Source: Promethearchaeota archaeon (GTDB lineage Archaea; Asgardarchaeota; Lokiarchaeia; Sigyniarchaeales; SOKP01). Taken from it: a stretch of 6,881 nt of DNA. How positions within the stretch are numbered: the stretch's first letter is position 1; every line of letters begins with the position of its first letter. The translations under genes and the position numbers were made by a program. The stretch covers positions 1 to 6,881 of the forward strand of contig JAUWZR010000140.1 in assembly GCA_030615235.1 (NCBI GenBank), read 5' to 3'. Of this stretch, positions 1 through 6,231 are shown in pieces. A model generated the notes under the pieces. That model saw nothing but the letters and a program-made list of their open reading frames with translations. It did not search any database and was not told where the DNA came from.

Positions 1-1055
1 TAAGTAACTTCATCAGCTTCCACACGAATCAATGAAGGTTGCACTGTGTTAATACTACGATAAAAGTCCTCTATACTTTTGTCCTTTAAATTGTCTGGAA
101 AACTCTTTTTAAGTTTGGAATACCAATATTTCCAAAATTCCATACTCCGACCAACCATATTTTCCCACATGCGAGATTGACTTTCATGAACTCCCATCGA
201 AAATCCACTTGCTAAAACTGAATCATGAATCTGCTCCATTAATCCCATTTCGTATAAAGCATGTCCACATTCGTGAATTGAGCCAAAAATACATGTTGAG
301 AAAAATTTTTCATCAATTCGAGTTGTAAATCTTGTATCTGATGATGATAATGACGTTGTAAATGGATGCACCGATTTATCTTGGCGTCCTTTATTAAAAT
401 CGTAATTCAATCCTTTTATAACCTCAATGCTAAAATTCCATTGCTTGTCTGCTTCCCATTTCTGAGTAAGAATGGAAAAATCAGGTTTATCGGTTGAAGT
501 ATCCAATTTTTTAATGATTTGGTTAAGTTTTTGCTTTGATTTGTTGAAAATATTCGAGATCCAATCATAAGTAGCTCCAGGTTCGTAGAGATCGATGAGT
601 GTCGAGTATAGATCGGGGTGTGTATCTAATTTCTCTGCAACTTGAATCTGAAGCCCGATCATTTTTTCTAGTAATGGTTGAAATATAGAATAGTCATCTT
701 TTTTCCTGGCTTCAACCCATTTAACGTAGCCTAAAGAGGCAGTTTTTGAAATTTCCTCTACTAATTCCGTTGGTAATTTAACTTCTTGTTCGTAATCTCT
801 TTTGGCTTCTCGTAAAGTGGCAGCATCAATTAAGTTTAAATTATCTAACTTTTCAGATTCTTTGATCAGATTTCCTATTTTATCAGAAATTAATCGCTCA
901 TGAACTATTTTACTCATAAGAGCATTCTGTTCTGCCCTACCTCCAAAAGATCCGTGAGGTAAATAAACTTGTTCATCCCACCCTAATAAAGCACGGATGT
1001 GGTTGAGTCGAGTAATTTCACTAAACTCTTTCTTAAGTTCTTCTATAGGATTCAT
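1..1055 (-). CDS. M32 family metallocarboxypeptidase (Taq-type), C-terminus beyond window
   Basis: A zinc-dependent carboxypeptidase that removes residues one at a time from peptide C-termini, presumably a cytoplasmic peptide-recycling enzyme. The reading frame runs off the left edge: 351 codons are visible, and the family is usually about 500 residues, so roughly the last third is missing. Seen in the sequence: the N-terminal LLGWDEQVYLP segment; HPFT at 230-233; the DTRFTTR motif at 240-246; the zinc motif HECGH at 261-265, with E262 as catalytic base; HESQSRMWEN from 290, with E291 as likely third zinc ligand; and IRVEADEVTY at the edge. The 26-residue spacing from H265 to E291 fits the family. 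No N-terminal signal or membrane segment is seen. I chose the ATG at 1055; an in-frame ATG at 1067 would add MFKN, but the TATA box at 1088-1096 places the transcript start near 1066. The family call is secure; the physiological substrate is unknown. Confidence 0.95.
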   Translation of the reverse strand, partial: MNPIEELKKEFSEITRLNHIRALLGWDEQVYLPHGSFGGRAEQNALMSKIVHERLISDKIGNLIKESEKLDNLNLIDAATLREAKRDYEQEVKLPTELVEEISKTASLGYVKWVEARKKDDYSIFQPLLEKMIGLQIQVAEKLDTHPDLYSTLIDLYEPGATYDWISNIFNKSKQKLNQIIKKLDTSTDKPDFSILTQKWEADKQWNFSIEVIKGLNYDFNKGRQDKSVHPFTTSLSSSDTRFTTRIDEKFFSTCIFGSIHECGHALYEMGLMEQIHDSVLASGFSMGVHESQSRMWENMVGRSMEFWKYWYSKLKKSFPDNLKDKSIEDFYRSINTVQPSLIRVEADEVT

Positions 1056-1087
1056 ATTTTTAAACATTTGTTTTAATTTTCTTGAAA

Positions 1088-1096
1088 TTTATATAA
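1088..1096 (-). promoter_or_regulatory. TATA box of the M32 carboxypeptidase gene
   Basis: On the minus strand the sequence GCTTATATAAATTTC contains a near-canonical archaeal TATA element, centred about 37 bases upstream of the ATG at 1055. With the usual archaeal spacing of about 25 bases, transcription would begin near 1066, giving a leader of about 11 bases. A second AT-rich run at 1111-1117 is a weaker candidate. Confidence 0.5.
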
Positions 1097-1117
1097 GCGA
1101 GATAAATCTAATTATAT

Positions 1118-1137
1118 AAAAAAAATTTGCTTTTTTT
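1118..1137 (-). terminator. Probable T-tract terminator after the GTPase gene
   Basis: Read on the minus strand, this site is A7-GCAAA-T8, lying about 47 bases past the stop of the longin-GTPase gene and just before the carboxypeptidase promoter. Archaeal polymerase commonly terminates at such oligo-T runs. The A7/T8 runs could also pair weakly. Because a T7 run exists on the plus strand too, the site could work in both directions, but no plus-strand gene ends here. Confidence 0.45.
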
Positions 1138-1183
1138 GTTCACTATTACATTCTCTTATTATGTGAAAATCGAGTCACAACCT

Positions 1184-2704
1184 CTACAAGGAATCGTGTT
1201 TCACAAAAAAGTTAGCTGCAGATTCGAGATCCTCAACTGTAAGAGGTCTTGCTAAAGTTTTTTGTAGTTCTGTTATTAATTGAGAGCATAAATTTAGGCT
1301 TAAAGTGCTTCCACTTTCTTCAATCCTTTTTTGAAGCATTTCAGGATAATTTGCTTCGCTTTCATTTTGTTCTAGAGTTGGACGTTTCTCTTCGGGTAAA
1401 ATTTCGTCTATATGTAGTGTAATGTCTTCTTTATCTATATCTACTGCTTCTGAAACATCTGTTTTTGAAAATAATAATAAATCCTCTGTCTTTTGCTTAG
1501 CTACTGGTGATCGTGACGCCTTGATAACAATTTTTGGTACTTCGATTTGGGGAGGTTTAATTTGAGATTTATTTGATGGCAATGGTTGCACTTGAAGTTT
1601 TCGCGTAAATTTAATTTTTCCTGGTATTTCGAATTTCTTTTTACTTTCTATTTGTTTTCTCCTTTCAGTTTGCTCGTCAATTTTTTCTTGTAATTTCGCT
1701 ATTTTTTCCTTAAGGATGGTGATGTAAGTAAAATCTTGATAATCATTTGAAATTTTTACAAGTTCTTTGTATTTGGCAATTGCGAGAACTAAATTCCCAT
1801 CACTTTCAATGTTTTTAGCTTCATTAAACGACTTTGTAAAATGATGAGGTAAAAGTTTTTTTAAATTGAGGGTTCTAGCGAGTAAGAGATTGATATTTTC
1901 TTGCACACCTGTTTCTAATAATGAAATATCTTCAAAATCAGAAAAATCTAATTCGTTTTTTACAATTCTCAAGTCATTTTTATCAATCAAATCACGTTTA
2001 TTTCCAAGAATAATGAGCTTGGAGAATTTGCTTTCTTGTTTCTGCAAATCCAAAAAATGTTTAATAACTCGGATGTGATAATTGGATAAATCGAACAATA
2101 GAACAACCAAGTCAGACCCTTGTATGAATTTTGACCATAAAAGCGAAAAATTATCTTTTAATTCAAAATCCCAGAGATCGAACTTCAAATTATCTATAGT
2201 AAAAATCGATGCCTTTGCGAAATTCATAATTTGACGTACCTGGTCGCTCCTTATCATATTAAATAGTTGGGTCTTTCCAGAATTAGTTGGTCCAATAATA
2301 ACAATTTTAGAGTGCATTTGATGTTGTTGTTCTCTCAAAAAATCTACAAATTCTCGTTTTTTATCATCTGGATTGCTTACATCAATCGGATTTGGAAACA
2401 ATTTATTAAATTTTTTTATTGTGTTGTTTAATATTGGTGATATATATTCAAGATTATCAACTAAGTCTGTAATGAATAAAAATAAGACTTTCTTCTCTGA
2501 TTTATGGAATATTTGAAAGTTTTCTGAAACAGGTCGATGAAAAGTTTTACCCCTCATAGGCATCTCAATAAACGACTGGATAACCTTCGTAACATTATTC
2601 AACTCCTCATCTCCTAGTGCGAGAGCGTAGGTATGATTATAAATATTTTTTCCAGAATAAAATATATGGATTTGTCGAAGTATTTTTATCTCCTCTTTTT
2701 TCAA
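1184..2704 (-). CDS. Small GTPase-like protein with N-terminal longin-like domain and C-terminal helical extension
   Basis: Domains in order: residues about 9-105 show a strand-strand-helix-strand-strand-helix pattern that reads as a longin/SNARE-like fold; residues 132-280 are a Ras/Arf-type G domain; 286-350 are helical with TPR- or MIT-like character (GN..LAIAKYKELVK); 355-450 are a charged Pro-rich linker; 455-506 are a helical tail. The P-loop GPTNSGKT (138-145) and NKRD (235-238) are intact. The G3 site reads WDFEL instead of WDxxGQ, no clear switch I threonine is present, and the SAK motif is reduced to ETG (264-266). It may therefore bind nucleotide but hydrolyse poorly. The start is TTG: an in-frame stop at 2711-2713 excludes anything longer, and the next ATG (residue 50) would remove part of the first domain. 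It is divergent from the gene at 2880. The G domain is well supported; the longin-like call is inference, and a roadblock-like fold is the main alternative. A role in membrane or polarity signalling is a guess. Confidence 0.85.
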   Translation of the reverse strand: MKKEEIKILRQIHIFYSGKNIYNHTYALALGDEELNNVTKVIQSFIEMPMRGKTFHRPVSENFQIFHKSEKKVLFLFITDLVDNLEYISPILNNTIKKFNKLFPNPIDVSNPDDKKREFVDFLREQQHQMHSKIVIIGPTNSGKTQLFNMIRSDQVRQIMNFAKASIFTIDNLKFDLWDFELKDNFSLLWSKFIQGSDLVVLLFDLSNYHIRVIKHFLDLQKQESKFSKLIILGNKRDLIDKNDLRIVKNELDFSDFEDISLLETGVQENINLLLARTLNLKKLLPHHFTKSFNEAKNIESDGNLVLAIAKYKELVKISNDYQDFTYITILKEKIAKLQEKIDEQTERRKQIESKKKFEIPGKIKFTRKLQVQPLPSNKSQIKPPQIEVPKIVIKASRSPVAKQKTEDLLLFSKTDVSEAVDIDKEDITLHIDEILPEEKRPTLEQNESEANYPEMLQKRIEESGSTLSLNLCSQLITELQKTLARPLTVEDLESAANFFVKHDSL

Positions 2705-2730
2705 GGAATTCTATAATCGCTTTCTTTAAT

Positions 2731-2741
2731 AATATATATTT
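2731..2741 (-). promoter_or_regulatory. TATA-like element of the longin-GTPase gene
   Basis: The minus strand reads ATTAAATATATATT here, centred about 32 bases upstream of the TTG start at 2704. Standard archaeal spacing would start the transcript about 5 bases before the TTG, i.e. a nearly leaderless message, which supports the TTG as the true start. The surrounding intergenic DNA is very AT-rich, so specificity is limited. Confidence 0.4.
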
Positions 2742-2830
2742 AATCTCTCATTAATATATTTTACAATTCGAAGTACTTTCAAGTATTTGGTTTCAAACAC
2801 AATAGAAAAGTTTAGAATCGGTGTCAAATA

Positions 2831-2840
2831 TTATTTAAAA
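2831..2840 (+). promoter_or_regulatory. TATA-like element of the 2880 gene
   Basis: TTATTTAAAA lies about 44 bases upstream of the ATG at 2880 in the 175-base divergent region. Expected transcription start is near 2861, giving a leader of about 19 bases. There is no Shine-Dalgarno sequence before the ATG (ACTCTGAAAA). AT-rich context makes this a tentative call. Confidence 0.35.
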
Positions 2841-2879
2841 TGTATGTTATGATTTTCTAAACTAAAAAAACTCTGAAAA

Positions 2880-3839
2880 ATGCCACTCCAGCCCGAACAT
2901 ATTGCTAAATTCTTCGACGAAGATGTAGATGCGAAGTTTAAAACAGAATTACTTGAACTTTTAAGAACGAGAATTGATAAATTATGTTTTAAAGAGTGTG
3001 AAATCGATAGAATTCAATGCACTTTGACTCCACTCTGTACAAGAAGAACTTTACTGAAAATTCGATTATTAAATGGGCTTACACTCAAAGATCAACCAAA
3101 TTTCTGTTATAGTGTTCATAAAAATATAATTTTTAGAGATTTTAGAAACAAAACTGTAATCTACAAACCAAACGATGCCTATTTGTATCTAATTGATTTT
3201 TTTGATGTTTTTTTTCATGGAGATTATAGAAAATTAAATAAATTTTTTTCAAAAGAAGATTTTAAAGAAGCAAACAAGATTTTTAACGATCGAATAAACA
3301 ACAGGGACGAGAATTTTCGTTATCTTCTAACTAAAGACCATGAGTTTATGATATTTAAATATGATGATAAAATCCATGTTTGCTTCATAAACGAGAAATA
3401 CGCTTTATGCAATGCAAATAGAGAAAATATAACAGATTTGAAACTTTTATTTGGGTTATGTAAACTCTTTTCCCAAATATATTTTCCTGAGGTTAAGTTA
3501 AAGTTTATTCCGGAAGAATGTGTAGAGATTACAATAATTATTCCAAAAGACACACTTTCTTCCATCAGCAATGAAATGCCAAAAGATGAGGATTCTAAAC
3601 GAGATACCTACATTTGGAACGATTTTCCTAGCGATTTAGACGCTTTAAGCCAATTCTGTAAAGAAATTAACATTTTTATTGACGGAAAGCAAAATTTGGC
3701 GATAAAACTAAGTATAAGTGTAAAAGCAGAAAATCAGAAGAATAGTATTTCAAGCGTTATGCTCCGATACCGAGATTTACGTTTAGTGTTTAACATCCTA
3801 TTTCGTTTGTATAATGATTTCTATGTATTATATATTTAA
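2880..3839 (+). CDS. Hypothetical alpha/beta protein, 319 residues
   Basis: I do not recognise this protein. It appears soluble, with no signal peptide or clear membrane helix. Residues 1-35 look helical. A cysteine-rich stretch follows (C36, C40, C47, C53), whose irregular spacing does not match a standard zinc ribbon. Residues 155-225 alternate strand-strand-helix-strand: the hairpin FMIFKYDDKIHVCFINE is followed by a helix at 184-201 and strands at 205-222. The last 55 residues contain another strand pair (264-282) and a C-terminal helix ending in an aromatic-rich tip (YNDFYVLYI). The central hairpin-helix resembles longin/roadblock-type folds seen in its neighbours, but the similarity is short. 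It is the first gene of a same-strand pair, 34 bases ahead of the HEAT/coiled-coil gene. It is probably real, given the full-length open frame with a TATA-like box upstream. Its function is unknown. Confidence 0.8.
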   Translation: MPLQPEHIAKFFDEDVDAKFKTELLELLRTRIDKLCFKECEIDRIQCTLTPLCTRRTLLKIRLLNGLTLKDQPNFCYSVHKNIIFRDFRNKTVIYKPNDAYLYLIDFFDVFFHGDYRKLNKFFSKEDFKEANKIFNDRINNRDENFRYLLTKDHEFMIFKYDDKIHVCFINEKYALCNANRENITDLKLLFGLCKLFSQIYFPEVKLKFIPEECVEITIIIPKDTLSSISNEMPKDEDSKRDTYIWNDFPSDLDALSQFCKEINIFIDGKQNLAIKLSISVKAENQKNSISSVMLRYRDLRLVFNILFRLYNDFYVLYI

Positions 3840-3841
3840 AA
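3829..3841 (+). promoter_or_regulatory. Possible internal TATA box for the 3874 gene
   Basis: TATATATTTAAAA overlaps the last codons and stop of the upstream gene and is centred about 39 bases before the ATG at 3874, the same distance as the other TATA boxes in the window. It could drive the coiled-coil gene separately from the upstream gene. A weak purine-rich GAAGG at 3859-3863, 10 bases before the ATG, is the only Shine-Dalgarno-like sequence in a usual position. Confidence 0.35.
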
Positions 3842-3873
3842 TTAAGATAAAACAATAAGAAGGTTAAGTAAAA

Positions 3874-5112
3874 ATGAATGAAAGTAACCAAGATAATCCT
3901 GAAATAGTTAAAATTAAAGATTTTGTAAATGATGGTAGAATAGATGACGCAGTTAAAATAATTGCCTTATATCTCGGAGATTCGAATCAAGATAATTATT
4001 TGGACAGGCTAGAGAACATTATCGAAATGTTATTGTCCCTTAATGGAGGGAGGACAGTATTAAGATTTTTAATAGAGCAACTCGTTATAGATATTCCTTC
4101 ATTACTAGAAAATCTCTCAAAGCGTGATTCTGTCCTTCGATATTCATTTTTATTACTTTTGAAAACACTTTGCGAAAATGAATGCGATTTGTTTCTCCCC
4201 CATAGTGAAGATTTATTAGATTCTCATGACCCAAATGTTCGAGAGGCAGACTTACAGCTTATAATTTTTATGGCAGGAGGAGAAACCGATATTGAAGATG
4301 AATCACTAGTTAACAAGATCGTGCTTACTCTAGCAGACGAAAAAGATTTTGTAATCGAGAAAGCCATCCAAGCGCTAATAACAATTGGCCGAAAACACCC
4401 CTCTTTAATTACAAAATCAGTTAATAACTTTGTTAAAGAACATCCAGAGAATGAAGATTTGAAGACTGCTGTAGATACTGTGCTAAAATCAGTAGTTACC
4501 GTTGAAAAAATTGATGAGTTAGTTGAAGAAAGCCAGAAAGAAGCAACATTGGATGAGACTACATTAGAAAAGGAAGAAACTGAAATATTTGATAAGGAAT
4601 TAGAATTAAAGAAGAAAGAAATTGAAATTAAGAAAAAAAAATTAGAATTGGAAGAAAAAGAAAAAGAATTAGAAGAAAAAATAATCCAAGAAAAAGAAAT
4701 AACACTAAAACTTAAAGAAGAAATTCTCGAACAAGAAACTACAGTAGATTCTGGATTAGATATCCTGCCTAAAAAGGTTAAAAAGCAATTGAAAAAGGAA
4801 GAATCTGACATCATAGATAAGGAAATCGAACTAAAAAAAAAAGAGTTAGAATTAAAGAAGAAGAAATTAGAGTTGGAATTCAAAGAACGAGAAATTGAAG
4901 AGATGGCTATTCAAGAAAAAGAAAAAGCTTTAAAACTAAAAGAAGAATTACTTGAAAAAGAAACAGAACTATCTAATGTAGAAATTGAATTACATCAGAA
5001 AAAAATCGAGGAAAAAGAACAAAGAATCTTGGAAAGCGAACTTGAGAGGGCAGAAGAGAAAATAAAAGAACTCAAAAATGATGATTCTGATAACTTTGAC
5101 GAAGATAGTTGA
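3874..5112 (+). CDS. HEAT-like alpha-solenoid protein with long charged coiled-coil / single-helix tail
   Basis: Two halves are evident. Residues about 10-210 are all-helical and resemble HEAT/armadillo repeats: typical pieces are KRDSVLRYSFLLLLKTL (83-99), DPNVREADLQLIIFMAG (119-135) and DEKDFVIEKAIQALITIG (155-172), each a D/N-x-x-V-R-like turn followed by a hydrophobic helix. Residues about 213-402 are almost entirely E, K, L and I and should form a long coiled coil or stable single helix. This half holds a tandem duplication: residues 233-290 and 308-365 align without gaps at 42 of 58 identical positions. The extreme C-terminus is acidic (DDSDNFDEDS). No enzymatic motif, signal or membrane segment is seen, so a scaffold or tether role is likely but inferred. 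It is 34 bases downstream of, and co-oriented with, the hypothetical gene at 2880, and converges on the AbrB-like gene. Database hits in the charged half would be mostly compositional and should not be used for naming. Confidence 0.85.
   Translation: MNESNQDNPEIVKIKDFVNDGRIDDAVKIIALYLGDSNQDNYLDRLENIIEMLLSLNGGRTVLRFLIEQLVIDIPSLLENLSKRDSVLRYSFLLLLKTLCENECDLFLPHSEDLLDSHDPNVREADLQLIIFMAGGETDIEDESLVNKIVLTLADEKDFVIEKAIQALITIGRKHPSLITKSVNNFVKEHPENEDLKTAVDTVLKSVVTVEKIDELVEESQKEATLDETTLEKEETEIFDKELELKKKEIEIKKKKLELEEKEKELEEKIIQEKEITLKLKEEILEQETTVDSGLDILPKKVKKQLKKEESDIIDKEIELKKKELELKKKKLELEFKEREIEEMAIQEKEKALKLKEELLEKETELSNVEIELHQKKIEEKEQRILESELERAEEKIKELKNDDSDNFDEDS
4570..4743 (+). repeat. Coding tandem repeat, copy 1 (58 codons)
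   Basis: This is the first copy of a duplicated charged-helix module, residues 233-290, beginning KEETEIFDKELELKKK. It is offset from copy 2 by exactly 225 bases (75 codons). It matches copy 2 at 42 of 58 residues, and most differences are conservative (L/I, K/R, D/E, S/T). Confidence 0.85.
4795..4968 (+). repeat. Coding tandem repeat, copy 2 (58 codons)
   Basis: This is the second copy of the module, residues 308-365, beginning KEESDIIDKEIELKKK. It is separated from copy 1 by a 17-residue linker (VDSGLDILPKKVKKQLK) that includes a proline likely to break the helix. Codons differ at many identical residues, for example GAA/GAG and TTA/CTA, so the duplication is not recent. Confidence 0.85.
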
Positions 5113-5116
5113 ATGA

Positions 5117-5130
5117 TAAAAAATTTAAAA
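5117..5130 (-). terminator. T-rich terminator candidate after the AbrB-like gene
   Basis: On the minus strand the sequence TTTTAAATTTTTT lies 13-26 bases past the stop codon of the AbrB-like gene, within the 30-base gap between two convergent genes. An oligo-T6 run is a plausible archaeal termination signal, though such runs are common at this base composition. Confidence 0.35.
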
Positions 5131-5142
5131 TAAGTCTTAACT

Positions 5143-6141
5143 CTAATTGATTTTATCTTCTGTAATTGGAGCGGTATATAATCTTTTAACTATTCTACGT
5201 ATCTCGCTAACCTTAACACTATCTGCAGGTAAACCTTTTTGTATGGCCTTAGCAAGACCATAAGCAAGCTCGATATAGTTTAAATCTTCTAAAAATTCAA
5301 CAATCTGGATTTTATAATCGCTATCCTCTACTCCTTCCCCATATTCCATTAATTTCTCTTTCAGTAAAAGATCGATCTTATCCGTCCTTTCAATAAAACG
5401 CACTTTTTTAACTAATTGTTTAAAGGAATTAAAAATGTTGTAGAGCTCTGAACGGGGATACTCATCGATATTCTTTAATACATGGAATATAAAGAGTTCC
5501 GCTTTTTCGTAACGTTTAAGTTTCAAACTCACTTCTAAAAGTTCAAGAAATGCTTGTTCGTAAAGAAATTTACTTTCAATATTAGGGACAATTTTTTCGA
5601 ATATCCAATCAATTAGATTAGGTTGATCAAATCTTTCTACGATGTCAATTAGTAGTTTGATAACAGAAAAGTATAGCTTAGCATTTTCAGTTTTAGTTCC
5701 CGATAAGAACGATACTAAAGCATATTTAATCCTTCCCATAGCATCCTCCAAATTAATTGGAGTTTCTGCGAATTTATAAAATGCTGATTCTAAAATTGGT
5801 TGAATCTTTTCTCTATTTTTAAATTCGTAGATGAAATATTCAGCCCAATTCGGAGCAAACATTTTTGATGTTTTCGTGTCTTCGGTTTTGGAAGAAATTT
5901 TTTTAGGAGTTTTTGGTTGTGATTCTTTTACTTTTGCAATTTGACTTTTTGCCTCTTCCTCTGTTAATAATTTTAAAATAATCCTATCTTTTTCTTTTGG
6001 AACTATTATTTTGAAGAATGTTTCTATCTCTTCATTGAATAAGGATTCTCTAAGTTCTTTTGGAAAAGTTACACCTGTTTTCGTCTTTTTAATAATATCT
6101 TCAAAAAAAACTTCTTCCTCTAGTCTTTTTTCTTGTGCCAT
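5143..6141 (-). CDS. AbrB/SpoVT-like domain protein with C-terminal all-helical region
   Basis: Residues about 14-60 resemble the swapped-hairpin AbrB/SpoVT/MazE fold: the signature TGVTFPKELRESL (22-34) matches the usual G-R-V-T-I-P-K-E-I-R-E-x-L pattern, and the strands FFKIIVPKEKDRIILKLL follow. Such domains dimerise and often bind DNA. Residues 62-95 are a charged linker rich in K, S and T. Residues 96-325 are all-helical, with helix pairs such as KFLYEQAFLELLEVSLKLKRYEKAELFIFHVL that look like a TPR-type alpha-solenoid. No toxin partner sits next to it, so an antitoxin role is not supported. It may be a transcription regulator with a protein-interaction tail, or an AbrB-like fold used for assembly. 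The start is ATG at 6141, with no Shine-Dalgarno sequence and a weak TATA-like AATATA about 36 bases upstream. The gene ends 30 bases from the convergent coiled-coil gene. The AbrB-like call is fairly confident; the role is inferred. Confidence 0.8.
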   Translation of the reverse strand: MAQEKRLEEEVFFEDIIKKTKTGVTFPKELRESLFNEEIETFFKIIVPKEKDRIILKLLTEEEAKSQIAKVKESQPKTPKKISSKTEDTKTSKMFAPNWAEYFIYEFKNREKIQPILESAFYKFAETPINLEDAMGRIKYALVSFLSGTKTENAKLYFSVIKLLIDIVERFDQPNLIDWIFEKIVPNIESKFLYEQAFLELLEVSLKLKRYEKAELFIFHVLKNIDEYPRSELYNIFNSFKQLVKKVRFIERTDKIDLLLKEKLMEYGEGVEDSDYKIQIVEFLEDLNYIELAYGLAKAIQKGLPADSVKVSEIRRIVKRLYTAPITEDKIN

Positions 6142-6172
6142 TTTTATCGGTAAGGATACCCATTTTTTAATT

Positions 6173-6180
6173 CTATATTG
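6173..6180 (-). promoter_or_regulatory. Weak TATA-like element of the AbrB-like gene
   Basis: The minus strand reads CAATATAG, centred about 36 bases upstream of the ATG at 6141. The position fits the other promoters in the window, but the match to an archaeal TATA consensus is poor. The gene could instead be co-transcribed with the gene at 6232-6825, whose stop is 90 bases upstream. Confidence 0.25.
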
Positions 6181-6231
6181 AATGGAATTAGATTAATATT
6201 CTGGAGTTATCTATTTTAATATCAGAACAAA

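Noticed and set aside
1866..2078. Plus-strand open frame of 70 codons inside the GTPase gene
   Set aside because: It lies wholly opposite the G domain, whose motifs are on the minus strand; the translation shows no family features.
3320..3571. Minus-strand open frame of 83 codons inside the 2880 gene
   Set aside because: It is antisense to a longer open frame and has no promoter or recognisable domain.
4224..4883. Long open frame on the minus strand, 219 codons, opposite the coiled-coil gene
   Set aside because: It is a Ser/Asn/Phe low-complexity translation produced by antisense reading of GAA/AAA/TTA-rich codons, and the plus-strand frame is clearly the gene.
4570..4968. Myosin, kinesin or SMC-type coiled-coil relationship
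   Set aside because: Any similarity would be compositional from E/K/L richness; no motor or ATPase motifs are present in the protein.
5115..5157. Inverted repeat GATAAAA / TTTTATC around the convergent stops
   Set aside because: A 7-bp AT-rich stem with a 29-base loop is expected by chance at this composition.
5143..6141. Antitoxin of a toxin-antitoxin pair, suggested by the AbrB/MazE-like N-terminus
   Set aside because: No adjacent small toxin gene is present, and the long helical tail is unlike typical antitoxins.
6149..6160. Small palindrome GGTAAGGATACC upstream of the AbrB-like gene, considered as an autoregulatory operator
   Set aside because: The pairing arms are only 4 bases and no second copy was seen nearby.
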